Shown piece after piece: positions 10,598-24,765 of a stretch of 46,866 nt of DNA. The notes beneath the pieces are model-generated. The model made no database searches. It was not told the DNA's origin and saw only the letters and a program-made list of their open reading frames with translations. Source of the stretch: Sideroxyarcus sp045866275 (GTDB taxonomy: Bacteria > Pseudomonadota > Gammaproteobacteria > Burkholderiales > Gallionellaceae); NCBI GenBank assembly GCA_045866275.1, contig BAAFRX010000018.1, positions 1 through 46,866 on the forward strand, in the 5' to 3' direction. Position 1 is the stretch's first letter. Every line of letters starts with the position of its first letter. A program made the translations under genes and the position numbers.

Positions 10598-12060
10598 TTA
10601 TCGGGGCAAAAGGCTGCTGCCCATCAGGAACTCGTCCACCGCACGCGCGCACTGCCGCCCTTCGCGGATCGCCCACACCACGAGCGACTGCCCGCGGCGC
10701 ATGTCGCCCGCCGCAAAAACTTTTTTCACGCTGGTGTGATAGCCGTTGTCGCCGTCGGTGGTCGCCTTGGCGTTGCCGCGCGCATCCTTTTCCACGCCGA
10801 AGGCATCCAACACTTGCGCCAACGGGTTGGTGAAGCCCATCGCAAGGAAAACAAAATCCGCTTGGAGGGTAAATTCGCTGCCCGCGATCTCGACCATCTT
10901 GCCGTCCTTGAACTCGACGCGCACCGCGCTGATCGATTTGAGCACACCGTTCTCGCCGTTGAAGGCCTGGGTGGCAATCGCCCAGTCCCGCTCGCATCCT
11001 TCGTCGTGCGAACTCGAAGTGCGCAATTTCATCGGCCAGTAGGGCCAGGTCAACGGTTTGTTTTCCTGATCCGGAGCGCGCGGCATCACTTCGATCTGGG
11101 TAATCGAGGCAGCCCCCTGGCGGTTGGAAGTGCCGACGCAGTCGGAGCCGGTATCGCCCCCGCCGATGACCACCACATGCTTGCCCTGCACGTTGATCGG
11201 ATTCTTCGCGTCGCCCGCGTTCTCCTTGTTCTGTGGAATCAGGAATTCAAGCGCGAAGTGCACCCCCTTGAGTTGCCGACCCAGCACCGGCAGGTCACGC
11301 GGCTGTTCGGATCCGCCGGAGAGGATCACCGCATCGAATTCCTTTTGCAGTTGGTTCGGGCTGATGGTTTTCTGCGCATCGTTGGCGATCGCTTTGCCCG
11401 GCGCCTCCTTGCCGATGAACGTATGGGTCTGGAACTGCACCCCTTCCGCGGCCAGTTGCGCCATGCGCCAGTCGAGCAGGCGCTTGTCCAGCTTGAAGTC
11501 CGGAATGCCGTAACGCATCAGGCCGCCGATGCGGCTGTTTTTCTCGAACACGGTGACCGCGTGACCGGCCCGCGCCAGTTGCTGCGCGGCGGCCAGACCG
11601 GCGGGGCCGGAGCCGACCACGGCGACTTTCTTGCCGGTTTTCTTTTGTGCCGGTTGCGGCACGACCCAGCCGTTCTCGCCGCCCTTGTCGATGATCGCGT
11701 GCTCGATGGATTTGATCCCGACCGCGTCGTTGTTGATATTCAGCGTGCAGGCCGCTTCGCACGGCGCGGGACAGATGCGGCCGGTCACTTCGGGGAAATT
11801 ATTGGTGGAGTGCAAAACATCCAGTGCCTGCCGCCACTTGCCGCGGTACACCAGATCGTTCCAGTCGGGGATGATGTTGTTGACCGGGCAACCGTTGTTG
11901 CAGAACGGGATGCCGCAATCCATGCAACGTGCGCCTTGCTGCTGCGCCTCCGCATCGGTCAGGTGGGCGACGAACTCGCGGTAGTTTTTTACCCGCTGTT
12001 CGACCGGCGCGTAACTTTCGCTGACCCGCTTGAATTCCATGAATCCGGTTGGCTTGCCCA

Positions 12061-12061
<1 letters not shown>
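10598..12061 (-). CDS. gltD: Glutamate synthase (NADPH) small subunit
   Basis: A 487-residue subunit that takes electrons from NADPH through FAD and passes them via [4Fe-4S] clusters to GltB. The N-terminal cysteine groups (CMDCGIPFC, GCPVNN, CPAPCEAAC) hold the clusters. The FAD site is VVGSGPAGLAAAQQL and the NADPH site is VVIGGGDTGSDCVG. A second FAD contact, FAAGDMRRGQSLVVWAI, is near the end. The start codon overlaps the gltB stop (TAATG), which is typical translational coupling for a 1:1 complex. Confidence 0.96.
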
Positions 12062-16725
<4,664 letters not shown>

Positions 16726-16846
16726 CTTGCTCTCACCCCAATCATTCAACTAAACGGCGGCAGACACCCGCACCAAACTCTAGAATTCATCCAAAAGGGC
16801 GGGAATGCTACCCTAAACCTCGCCCTAAGGGCAACCCGGGCTCCGG

Positions 16847-17971
16847 TCAAATCTCCTCGATCGCGAAAATGCGGCGGTGCTCGCGGATCGCATAACGATC
16901 GGTCATCCCCGCAATGTAGTCGGCCACCACACGGGCGAGATCATCCGCACTCTGCATTCTGGAGGTCGGCGGGAGCAGGCGCGGGTCGTTGGTGAACGCG
17001 GTAAATAGATCGCGGATCGCGCGGCGTGCCTTGGTACTCATGCGCATCACGCGATAATGCCGGTACAAATTGGCGTGCAAGAACGATTTCAGTTCGCTGT
17101 TGGCTTCCTTCATCTCCGGGCTGAATGCGACCAAAACCGGCGCCGCGCGGACATCGGACACCCCTTCCGGCCGCTCGCGCAAAATGTTCTGTTCTGTCTG
17201 CCCGATCAGGTCGGTGATCAGCGCATTGATCATGCGCCGTACGGTTTCATGTACCAGGCGGCGCTCCGCGAGTTCGGGATAGCTGGCGCGCACTTGGCGC
17301 AGATGGTCGGCAAACAGGCCCACTTCTTCGAGCTGTTCCAGCGTAATCAGCCCGGAACGCAGCCCGTCGTCCACATCATGGTTGTTGTACGCGATCTCGT
17401 CCGCCAGATTGGCAATCTGCGCCTCCAGCGAGGGGCGTCGATTCTCGAGAAAGCGCGCGCCCACGTCCCCCAGTTGCGCTGCATGCGCGCGCGAACAGTG
17501 CTTGAGGATGCCCTCGCGGGTTTCAAAACACAGGTTAAGCCCGTCAAAGGCGGCGTAACGCTCCTCCAGCACATCCACGACGCGCAGCGATTGCAGGTTG
17601 TGCTCGAATCCGCCGTGCTCTTTCATGCACGCGTTGAGTGCCTCCTGTCCGGCATGGCCGAACGGCGTGTGGCCAAGATCATGCGCCAGCGAAATCGCCT
17701 CGACCAGGTCCTCGTTCAGGCGCAGGTGGCGCGCGATTGACCGACCGATTTGCGCCACTTCGATGCTGTGGGTGAGACGGGTTCTGAACAGGTCGCCTTC
17801 GTGGTTGACGAAGACTTGCGTTTTGTATTCCAGCCGGCGAAAAGCGGCCGAATGGATGATGCGGTCGCGGTCACGCTGAAATTCACTGCGCCCCGCAGGG
17901 GCCGGCTCGCCCACCCGGCGACCGCGCTCGCTGGTGCCTACCGCATAGGATACCAGTGCCCGATCAGTCAC
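16847..17971 (-). CDS. dgt: Deoxyguanosinetriphosphate triphosphohydrolase-like HD protein
   Basis: A 374-residue HD-domain hydrolase of the Dgt family, which splits dNTPs into deoxynucleoside and tripolyphosphate. Metal-binding signatures are RLTHSIEV and HDLGHTPFGHAG, and the later NLADEIAYNNHDVDD carries the remaining ligand. The start is GTG 17971, eight bases inside the end of the AroB coding region, behind TGGAGG at ideal spacing, so it is translationally coupled to aroB. A longer frame to 18022 has only low-complexity residues before that point. Family members of this size are often called deoxyguanosinetriphosphate triphosphohydrolase-like; nucleotide preference is unknown. Confidence 0.93.
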   Translation of the reverse strand: MTDRALVSYAVGTSERGRRVGEPAPAGRSEFQRDRDRIIHSAAFRRLEYKTQVFVNHEGDLFRTRLTHSIEVAQIGRSIARHLRLNEDLVEAISLAHDLGHTPFGHAGQEALNACMKEHGGFEHNLQSLRVVDVLEERYAAFDGLNLCFETREGILKHCSRAHAAQLGDVGARFLENRRPSLEAQIANLADEIAYNNHDVDDGLRSGLITLEQLEEVGLFADHLRQVRASYPELAERRLVHETVRRMINALITDLIGQTEQNILRERPEGVSDVRAAPVLVAFSPEMKEANSELKSFLHANLYRHYRVMRMSTKARRAIRDLFTAFTNDPRLLPPTSRMQSADDLARVVADYIAGMTDRYAIREHRRIFAIEEI

Positions 17972-19622
17972 TGCACGCCTCCAGCGTTTCCCGCAACCGC
18001 ATTTCCGGCACCTCATCCGCAATCACGCCGCGCCCCAAGGATTGCAACAGGACAAAGCGCATCTTTCCGGCGACGACCTTCTTGTCGAGCCCCATGAGCT
18101 GCACGTATTTGTCCGCGCCCAATGCCGGTGAGCGGACCGGCAGTCCCGCGCGCTGCAACACGGTGCGAACCCTTTGCACGTCCGCTTCGTTCAGCCAACC
18201 CAGACGGCGTGACAAGTCCGCTGCCATGACAGTACCCGCCGCCACCGCCTCGCCGTGCAGCCATACGCCGTAGCCCATGCCATTTTCGATCGCGTGCCCG
18301 AACGTGTGCCCCAGATTGAGCAGGGCGCGCTCACCACTCTCGTGCTCGTCCGCCGCCACGACTTCCGCCTTGTTCTGACAACTGCGCGCAATGGCATATT
18401 GCAGCGATGCCTTGTCGCGCGCGCGCAATTTGTCCATGTTCTCTTCCAGCCATGCCAGAAAGGACAAGTCACGGATCAGACCGTACTTGATCACCTCGGC
18501 CAGGCCCGCGCTCAATTCCTTGTCGGGCAGGGTATCCAGCGTGTCGGTATCCGCCAGCACCACCTTCGGTTGGTGGAAAGCGCCAATCATGTTCTTGCCG
18601 AGCGGATGATTGATGCCGGTCTTGCCGCCGACCGAAGAATCCACTTGCGCCAGCAAAGTCGTGGGAATCTGGATGAAGGGGACACCGCGCAGATAGGTTG
18701 CGGCGGCAAAACCCGTCATGTCACCGATGACACCGCCGCCCAGCGCGATGAGCGGCGTGCCGCGCTCGCTGCGGGATGTCAGCAGCTCGTTGTAGATCGC
18801 ATTGAGGGAATCGCCATTCTTGTATTGTTCGCCATCGGCCAGCACGATCCGGTTGCAGCGTATGCCCTGCCGTTCCAGGTTCGACTGGAGCCGGTCCAGA
18901 TACAAGGGGGCCACCGTCGTGTTGCTCACGATCACGGTTCGCTTGCCCGGCAGATAGGGCAGCAACAACTCTGCGGTTCGTTGCAGCAACCCGCTGCCAA
19001 TATGAATGGGGTAACTGCGTTCGGCCAAGCCGACTGTCAGCGTCTGCATTTCGTCTGCCTCCTGATTTCCGCTTGATTTCTGCAATCCGGCCAACCTGTC
19101 CAGCAGTCTTTCCAGCAGCATGTGCACACTCTGTTTGCCGGTGTGCATCACAATATCGGCGATCTCCAGGTAACACGGGTCGCGTTCTTCATACAGGGCG
19201 TGCAGCTTGGCATACGGATCGGCTGTTTGCAGCAGCGGCCGGTTGTGGTCGTGCCGGGTGCGATGCAACAGATCATGCACGCTGCTTTTCAGATACACGA
19301 CCGTGCCGCATTGTTTGAGCAACGCCCGATTTGCAGCACTCAATGGCGCGCCGCCGCCGGTAGCCAATACCATATTGGTGCGCTTTGACAAATCCTCCAG
19401 GGTGGCGCTTTCGCGCTGGCGAAAACCTGCCTCGCCCTCCACGTCAAATATGTGGGGAATCGTCACACCGGTGCGGTGCTGTATTTCCTCGTCGCTGTCC
19501 ACAAAGGTCTTCTGCAGTTTTTTTGCGAGCAGCCTGCCGACCGTCGTCTTGCCGCTACCGGGCATGCCAACGAGAACAATATTGCCTGATACGCGATGAT
19601 TGGATGAAGGATCTGGTGCCAT
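17964..19622 (-). CDS. aroKB: Fused shikimate kinase / 3-dehydroquinate synthase
   Basis: A single 552-residue frame joins two shikimate-pathway enzymes that are normally separate adjacent genes. Residues 1-191 are shikimate kinase: Walker A GMPGSGKTT, DSDEEI and GGGAPLS. Residues 192-552 are 3-dehydroquinate synthase, which makes dehydroquinate from DAHP: ALGGGVIGD, SVGGKTGIN, AEVIKYG and the zinc-binding LNLGHTFGHAIE. No stop codon separates them; the linker reads QKSSGNQEADE. However, an AGGAGG sequence lies eight bases before an in-frame ATG (19049), exactly where a free AroB would start, so both a fusion and free AroB may be made. ATG 19622 is taken as the start; TTG 19628 is the alternative. 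A lost aroK stop codon or a sequencing error should be considered. Confidence 0.9.
   Translation of the reverse strand: MAPDPSSNHRVSGNIVLVGMPGSGKTTVGRLLAKKLQKTFVDSDEEIQHRTGVTIPHIFDVEGEAGFRQRESATLEDLSKRTNMVLATGGGAPLSAANRALLKQCGTVVYLKSSVHDLLHRTRHDHNRPLLQTADPYAKLHALYEERDPCYLEIADIVMHTGKQSVHMLLERLLDRLAGLQKSSGNQEADEMQTLTVGLAERSYPIHIGSGLLQRTAELLLPYLPGKRTVIVSNTTVAPLYLDRLQSNLERQGIRCNRIVLADGEQYKNGDSLNAIYNELLTSRSERGTPLIALGGGVIGDMTGFAAATYLRGVPFIQIPTTLLAQVDSSVGGKTGINHPLGKNMIGAFHQPKVVLADTDTLDTLPDKELSAGLAEVIKYGLIRDLSFLAWLEENMDKLRARDKASLQYAIARSCQNKAEVVAADEHESGERALLNLGHTFGHAIENGMGYGVWLHGEAVAAGTVMAADLSRRLGWLNEADVQRVRTVLQRAGLPVRSPALGADKYVQLMGLDKKVVAGKMRFVLLQSLGRGVIADEVPEMRLRETLEACSD
19047..19063 (-). promoter_or_regulatory. 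Internal ribosome binding site and ATG for free AroB
   Basis: On the - strand AGGAGG (19063-19058) is followed by eight bases and ATG (19049-19047) in the frame of the fused aroKB gene. Starting here gives a 361-residue AroB, the usual length for the family. The match to the 16S rRNA tail is the best of any start in this cluster. Confidence 0.7.
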
Positions 19623-19649
19623 TGCCAAAATTGTAGCGGAATTGATTGC

Positions 19650-19680
19650 AATAAAACAAAGCCCGGCTCGCGCCGGGCTC
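19650..19680 (-). terminator. Intrinsic terminator between pilQ and aroKB
   Basis: Perfect 8-bp stem (AGCCCGGC 19660-19667, GCCGGGCT 19672-19679) with loop TCGC, followed on the - strand by TTGTTTTAT. It lies about 25 bp after the pilQ stop and should end, or at least attenuate, the pil message ahead of aroKB. Confidence 0.8.
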
Positions 19681-19702
19681 GATGTCTGGATAACAGGCTA
19701 AC

Positions 19703-21775
19703 CTAGTTTGATCCCAGGGTATCTTTGAGAATCTTCGGCGTGATGAATACCAGCAATTCTTTCTTGCTCTTGGTCCGCGTATTATTTTTGAATAGCCAGC
19801 CCAGAATCGGGATGTCGCCCAAACCCGGGACTTTCGAGGTCGAGTCCGACTCGTCCTGAGTATAAACGCCGCCAATCACTACGGTTCCCCCGTTATCGAC
19901 CAAGACCTGCGTGTCAACCTTCTTGGTGTTGATACTGGGCACGCCAGCAAAAATGTTCCCGACCGAGTCCTGGCTGACGCTGATTTGCATGGTCACGCTA
20001 TCGTCCGGCGTAATTTGCGGCGTCACCGTCAGCCCTAAAACGGCTTTTTTGAAGGCCACATTGGTCGCACCGCTACTGCTGGCTTGCTGGTAGGGCACTT
20101 CGACCCCGGACTCGATGGTTGCCGCCGTTTTATCGCTGGTCACCACGCGTGGACTGGCGATGTTTTTGGTCGTGCCATCAATTGCGGAAGCATTCAATTC
20201 CAGTGCCAACGTTCTTGTTGCCGCCGCATTGAACAAAGTCATGGTCAACCCGCCCAGACCGGAAGCCGCGCCCGGCAAGTTCAGACTGCCGCCCGATATG
20301 CTCCCTCTGCCGAGCCCGCCACCCAATGAACCGCCCCCTTGAGCCTGGGTTGGACCGCTGTAGCTTAATCTGCCGCCCAATGTCTGGTTGAACGTTTCAC
20401 CGGCCTCAACAAAGCGCGCCTCTATCAGCACTTGACGTACAGGAACGTCCACCATTTTAATCATCTTGCGAACTTCTTCCAGGCTCGATGGCACATCCTT
20501 GACAAACAACATATTGGTGCGCAAATCAAAGTTTGCGCTACCCCGCTTGGACAGGATTTTCTGCTTGTCATCGGAAATCAATTTCACCATATCCGCTGCT
20601 TTGGCATATGAAAGCTGGAAGTTTTCAGTGCGCAACGGCTCCAGTTGAGTGATTTCTTCCCGGGAAGAGAATTCGATTTTTTCCTTGGCGGCGATCTCTT
20701 CGCGTGGCGCAACCTGGATCACATTCCCGTTGACCCGCTTATCCAGTCCCTTGCTCTGCAAAATAATCTCAAAGGCCTGATCCCATGGCACATCCTTCAG
20801 GCGCAACGTCATGCTACCTGACACGGAATCACTGATCACCATATTCAATCCGGTGAAATCGGCGATGACGCTCAAGGCCTCACGCGTCGAAATATTCTGG
20901 AAATTGAGGGTCAGTTTGTCGCCTTCGTAGCGCGAGGCCGGCAGTACAACCTTGTTCGGATCGGCAACCACCGTCCTCACCTCGATGATGAATTTGTTGT
21001 CGGTCTGATAGGCCGAGTACTCCCACAACCCTTTCGGCTCGATTGCCAGGCGCGCATTACCGCCTTGCGCAAAGGCATCAATCGTCTGCACCGGCGTGGC
21101 AAAATCAGTCACATCAAGCTTGCGCTGCAGATTGCGCGGCAAACTGGCCCCGTGGAAATCAACCATCAGCGCTTTGCCCTGTTGATTGATATCGATGCCG
21201 ATGTTGGAATCCGACAAATCAATCTGCACCCGCCCTTCGCCGTTGGAACCCCGTTTAAAATCAATATCGCGCAGGCTATGGCTCTGCGCGCTGGCCGTGC
21301 TATCGGCAAAATGTGCCGCCACAGATGTAGTGTCAGGCCCGCCCACCAAACCTTTGGGTTGCAACGTAATCAAGACATCATTCCCCTCGGTGCGCGTGTC
21401 ATAACCCACCATCTGGGCGAGATTGATCACCACGCGCGTACGGCTTCCCGCCTGAACAATGTTGGCACTGCGCAAATCGCCATCACCAAAGGTTTGCAAC
21501 GAGGTCCCCAACCCGTTTTCGGTATTCGGGAAATCAAACGCGATGCGCGGCGGCGTATTAATCGTGAAGGCGGCAGGCTGCCCTTTGGGGGGCAGTTTAA
21601 GCCCGACCTTGAGGGTCAGTTTTCCATCCTGCTCGGTGCTCACAGAGAGCGATTGTATGCTGTTGGTACCGGCAACTTCTCCCTCTTGTTGTGCATATGC
21701 ACCGAAGGCGCATAACGCGGGCACCATCAAAAACAATTGTAGAAATCTTCGCACCCTTATTTTGAGCTGTTTCAT
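19703..21775 (-). CDS. pilQ: Type IV pilus secretin PilQ
   Basis: A 690-residue outer-membrane secretin that forms the channel through which the type IV pilus passes. After a signal peptide (hydrophobic FLQLFLMVPALCAFGAYA) come AMIN domains that bind peptidoglycan, the STN/N0 region (FQNISTREALSVIADFTG), an N1 domain, and the C-terminal secretin domain with a Gly/Ser-rich loop and the closing VPGLGDIPILGWLF motif. Start at 21775 behind GGGAG; an upstream ATG at 21793 overlaps the pilP stop but has no binding site. Last gene of pilMNOPQ, followed by a terminator. Confidence 0.96.
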   Translation of the reverse strand: MKQLKIRVRRFLQLFLMVPALCAFGAYAQQEGEVAGTNSIQSLSVSTEQDGKLTLKVGLKLPPKGQPAAFTINTPPRIAFDFPNTENGLGTSLQTFGDGDLRSANIVQAGSRTRVVINLAQMVGYDTRTEGNDVLITLQPKGLVGGPDTTSVAAHFADSTASAQSHSLRDIDFKRGSNGEGRVQIDLSDSNIGIDINQQGKALMVDFHGASLPRNLQRKLDVTDFATPVQTIDAFAQGGNARLAIEPKGLWEYSAYQTDNKFIIEVRTVVADPNKVVLPASRYEGDKLTLNFQNISTREALSVIADFTGLNMVISDSVSGSMTLRLKDVPWDQAFEIILQSKGLDKRVNGNVIQVAPREEIAAKEKIEFSSREEITQLEPLRTENFQLSYAKAADMVKLISDDKQKILSKRGSANFDLRTNMLFVKDVPSSLEEVRKMIKMVDVPVRQVLIEARFVEAGETFNQTLGGRLSYSGPTQAQGGGSLGGGLGRGSISGGSLNLPGAASGLGGLTMTLFNAAATRTLALELNASAIDGTTKNIASPRVVTSDKTAATIESGVEVPYQQASSSGATNVAFKKAVLGLTVTPQITPDDSVTMQISVSQDSVGNIFAGVPSINTKKVDTQVLVDNGGTVVIGGVYTQDESDSTSKVPGLGDIPILGWLFKNNTRTKSKKELLVFITPKILKDTLGSN

Positions 21776-21789
21776 ATTTTCACTCCCGT

Positions 21790-22302
21790 TCATTCGGCCA
21801 ATTGCAGACTGCTTTCACGTTCCGTCCAGTCACCCGCACTGTCTTGCACCATTTCCTTTATCTTGAGCTCAGTCTCGCTCACCGAGATAATCTGGCCAAA
21901 ATTGAGCCCCATGTAATTCCCTGTCTTAACCCGGTAAATCTTGCCTTCCGCGGAGCGAATGACTGCATACCCAACGCCCTTCCGGTAGAGATACCCCACC
22001 ATTTTCAAACTCTCCAGAGGGTAATCTTCCAGTTCTTCCTTGGGACGGTTAAAGTCGGGCTGATTCTGCCCGGATCCACCTTGGCCCCGCGCTTCCGCTT
22101 TCCGTGGTTTGAAAGGGTCCGGCAACGAGGTCGAATTGTCGTAGGCAAATGGTTCATAAGGCTTGATGTCGGGCGGCGGCTCGACCTTTCCGCGCATGTC
22201 GGCACCCGCGTTATTCACAAAGTCGCGCAGGTCCTGAAATTCCTCCCCACCGCAAGCCGAGAGTAACAACGCAGCCAGAACTAATGTTGATAGACCTTTC
22301 AT
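21790..22302 (-). CDS. pilP: Type IV pilus inner-membrane lipoprotein PilP
   Basis: A 170-residue lipoprotein with a clear lipobox (LSAC, Cys at residue 17). PilP is anchored in the inner membrane, joins PilN/PilO and contacts the N0 domain of PilQ to link the two membranes. A flexible Pro/Gly/Gln-rich stretch is followed by the C-terminal beta domain (LESLKMVGYLYRKG... YRVKTGNYMG). Its start overlaps the pilO stop as TAATG. Confidence 0.94.
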   Translation of the reverse strand: MKGLSTLVLAALLLSACGGEEFQDLRDFVNNAGADMRGKVEPPPDIKPYEPFAYDNSTSLPDPFKPRKAEARGQGGSGQNQPDFNRPKEELEDYPLESLKMVGYLYRKGVGYAVIRSAEGKIYRVKTGNYMGLNFGQIISVSETELKIKEMVQDSAGDWTERESSLQLAE

Positions 22303-22931
22303 TATTTCTTCCTCGCCGCCCGTGCAGCTCGTTTCTGCGCAGCCAATTCGGCCTCATCAAGATAGCGATAGGTCTTTGCAGTCGCTTCCAGGCTTAAGCC
22401 CACCCCGCCGGCGAGTGGTGATATCTTGATGTCATTGAGCGTAACGATGCGGGGTAATTGTGAAACATCACTGGCAAAATTGCCGAGATCGTCATAGTTG
22501 CCCGTCACTTTGAGCGCAATCGGCTGCTCGGTGAATACGCCGGTTGCCACTTCGACACCCGGACGAAACAACTCGAATTGCAAACCCCGACCCAGTCCAG
22601 CCTGATTGATGTCCGTCAGTAGCGCGTCCATCTCAGACTTGCTGGGCAACTGCTTCAGCAAGGCGCCAAAAGATTGTTGTGTGTCGAGCAACTGTTTTTT
22701 TATGATGTCCAGATTGATTGCCTCGCGCTTCTTCTCCAGATAGCTTTCCTTCAAAGTCACTTCTTCACGCTCGACCTGTTTCAGGTTTTCGTATTGATCC
22801 TGCCAGTCCAGGAAAGCACCGCTTACCACAACCACAAGAAACATGGCCGAAAATGCGGTCAGCTTGACCAACCAAGGCCAGCCGCCCGGCTTGTTCGGGT
22901 CGATATTTTTCAGTTCTTCAAGAAAGTCCAT
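22302..22931 (-). CDS. pilO: Type IV pilus alignment subcomplex protein PilO
   Basis: A 209-residue bitopic membrane protein that pairs with PilN. A short cytoplasmic N-terminus (FLEELKNIDPNKPGGW) is followed by one membrane helix (AFSAMFLVVVVSGAFLDW), a coiled coil (residues about 45-90) and a periplasmic ferredoxin-like domain. The C-terminal tail is rich in Lys/Arg/Ala. GAGGTG precedes the start. The gene lies 9 bp after pilN. Confidence 0.94.
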   Translation of the reverse strand: MDFLEELKNIDPNKPGGWPWLVKLTAFSAMFLVVVVSGAFLDWQDQYENLKQVEREEVTLKESYLEKKREAINLDIIKKQLLDTQQSFGALLKQLPSKSEMDALLTDINQAGLGRGLQFELFRPGVEVATGVFTEQPIALKVTGNYDDLGNFASDVSQLPRIVTLNDIKISPLAGGVGLSLEATAKTYRYLDEAELAAQKRAARAARKK

Positions 22932-22940
22932 TGACGCACC

Positions 22941-23528
22941 TCAACCTTTCTTGGCCTTATTGACCGATTTTTGAGAGGGCGCAGCACTCTTGCGAATCAG
23001 ATCAAAGTTAAGCGAGAACTCACTCAATCTCGCCCCGCCGACATTTACCGCATGAATCTCCACCAGAACCGGCGCGTTCAGCCAAGGAGAGTCTTCAATT
23101 GAGCGCATCAAAGTTGACACCCTGGCGCTCGATTGGGCATAGCCAATCAAACTGATTTTCAGGCCGGTTTGTCGAATCGATTTGAGGTACACGCCCTCCG
23201 GAAGGATGCGCAGCATCTGATCCAGTAAATGCACCACATCGGAACGCGTCGATTGCAGATTCTCGACCACGTTCTTGCGCGCCAGCAGCGACTGCGTCTG
23301 CTCGCGCAGCTTCCTGATTTCGGCAATTTGTTTATCCAACACTGCCGTTTCCTGCTTCAGATACGAATTGCGGCGCTCCTGATAGGCTATCTGCGTACCG
23401 ATGGCGATGTGCACCAGGCCCACCAGCAGCGCTCCAAGAACCAGCGATAACACGCTCAACACGATAAACTGCAACTGCCTTGCACGGCGTTTCTCCGCCC
23501 GGTGCGGCAATAAATTAATGCGTATCAT
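22941..23528 (-). CDS. pilN: Type IV pilus alignment subcomplex protein PilN
   Basis: A 195-residue bitopic protein. The N-terminal INLLPHR is the conserved motif that docks into PilM in the cytoplasm. One membrane helix (residues about 22-45) and a coiled coil follow, then a periplasmic domain that pairs with PilO. Its start overlaps the pilM stop by four bases (ATGA). Confidence 0.95.
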   Translation of the reverse strand: MIRINLLPHRAEKRRARQLQFIVLSVLSLVLGALLVGLVHIAIGTQIAYQERRNSYLKQETAVLDKQIAEIRKLREQTQSLLARKNVVENLQSTRSDVVHLLDQMLRILPEGVYLKSIRQTGLKISLIGYAQSSARVSTLMRSIEDSPWLNAPVLVEIHAVNVGGARLSEFSLNFDLIRKSAAPSQKSVNKAKKG

Positions 23529-24625
23529 GATGGGTCAAACCTCCGCATCGCCAAACCGCAGGCAATCATGAGTGCCGGTGCATCCGCCTGCAATTGGCGC
23601 GGCTTGATTCGATTGGACAAGGACATCAACTGGAACGGATTGGCTACCAGCGAGCTGACCTGGGTACGCGTAGCGACTGCTTCGTCAAGCCCGGCCAAAG
23701 CGGCGCCCCCCCCGGCCAACACAATATAGCCGACCTCGTTGTATTGGGTGGACGTGAAGAAGAACTGCAATGCGCGCGCAACCTCCATCGCCAGATTCTC
23801 GCGGAACGGCGCCAGCAAATCGCTTTCGTAATTTTCCGGCAACCCCCCGTTGCGTTTGCCCGCCTCGGCTTCTTCAGCCGTCAGGTCGTACGCCGCCTGG
23901 ATTTGCTGGGTCAGCTGGAGGCCGCCCACTTGCTGATCCCGCGAATAGACCGACTGGCCGTTGCGCAACACGTTTACATTCATGACGCTTGCACCGATGT
24001 CGACGACAGCGATGCATTGGTCCTCGGCGCCGCCCGGGAGCTGCGCGCGAATTTGCTCGAAGGCCGCTTCAGCCGCATAGGGCTCCACATCGACAACGAT
24101 TGCGCGCAAACCGGCGGCTTGCGCCGCAGCAACGCGATCCTCGACATTCATTTTGCGTGAAGCCGCCAACAAAACCTCCACTTCCTCCGGGTTATTGGGC
24201 GAAGGCCCGATGACTTGGAAATCGAGATTCACTTCTTCCAGTGCGAACGGGATATATTGGTTAGCTTCGGTTTCAACCTGATATTCCAGGTCATCTTCCC
24301 GCATCCCCGCTGGCAACATGATTTTCTTGCTGATCACCGTGGCGGCAGGCAAGGCGAGACTGACGTTGCGAATGCGCGTACCCATGCGCTTCCACGCCCG
24401 CCGCAACGCTTCAGATACTGCGTCCAGATTGTTGATATTACCGTCAGTGACGGCATTGGCAGGGAGCGCCTCAATCGCGTAACGCTCCACGATCAAGCCG
24501 CCTTTCTTTGGCGCTTGACTCAACTCCAGCAGTTTGACGGAAGACGAGCTGATATCCACACCAATCATGGGCGGGGTGGAAGTTTGCAGAAAATCTAACG
24601 GGATGTCGAAATTTCCTTTAATCAT
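23525..24625 (-). CDS. pilM: Type IV pilus assembly ATPase-like protein PilM
   Basis: A 366-residue cytoplasmic actin-like (FtsA-fold) protein that binds the N-terminus of PilN and connects the alignment complex to the pilus motors. The phosphate-binding segments GVDISSSSVKLLEL (near residue 22), VDIGASVMNVNV and the C-terminal LAGGGAAL are intact. First gene of pilMNOPQ, divergent from mrcA, as is usual in proteobacteria. No strong ribosome binding site precedes ATG 24625; a start nearer residue 20 would remove a poorly conserved N-terminal stretch. Confidence 0.94.
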   Translation of the reverse strand: MIKGNFDIPLDFLQTSTPPMIGVDISSSSVKLLELSQAPKKGGLIVERYAIEALPANAVTDGNINNLDAVSEALRRAWKRMGTRIRNVSLALPAATVISKKIMLPAGMREDDLEYQVETEANQYIPFALEEVNLDFQVIGPSPNNPEEVEVLLAASRKMNVEDRVAAAQAAGLRAIVVDVEPYAAEAAFEQIRAQLPGGAEDQCIAVVDIGASVMNVNVLRNGQSVYSRDQQVGGLQLTQQIQAAYDLTAEEAEAGKRNGGLPENYESDLLAPFRENLAMEVARALQFFFTSTQYNEVGYIVLAGGGAALAGLDEAVATRTQVSSLVANPFQLMSLSNRIKPRQLQADAPALMIACGLAMRRFDPS

Positions 24626-24661
24626 AGGATAGTTAGCGCACTTCCGTATAAACTGGTTTAA

Positions 24662-24690
24662 ATCCTAGCAATAACTCTCATGAGTGTAAA
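24662..24690 (-). promoter_or_regulatory. Probable sigma-70 promoter of pilMNOPQ
   Basis: On the - strand TTTACA (24690-24685) and TAGGAT (24667-24662) are separated by 17 bases, matching the consensus at 5 of 6 and 4 of 6 positions. Transcription would begin near 24655, about 30 bases before pilM. Confidence 0.5.
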
Positions 24691-24704
24691 GTTTTTTCTG
24701 GGCG

Positions 24705-24733
24705 CCTGTTTTGCGGGTCAGGGAAGTTATAAT
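24705..24733 (+). promoter_or_regulatory. Probable promoter of mrcA
   Basis: A perfect TATAAT (24728-24733) lies 32 bases before the mrcA start. The matching -35 region (about 24705-24710, CCTGTT) is weak, so an activator or another -35 is possible. Confidence 0.45.
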
Positions 24734-24765
24734 CCCCGCGTAAATCAATTCCTGAAATCGTTGCC

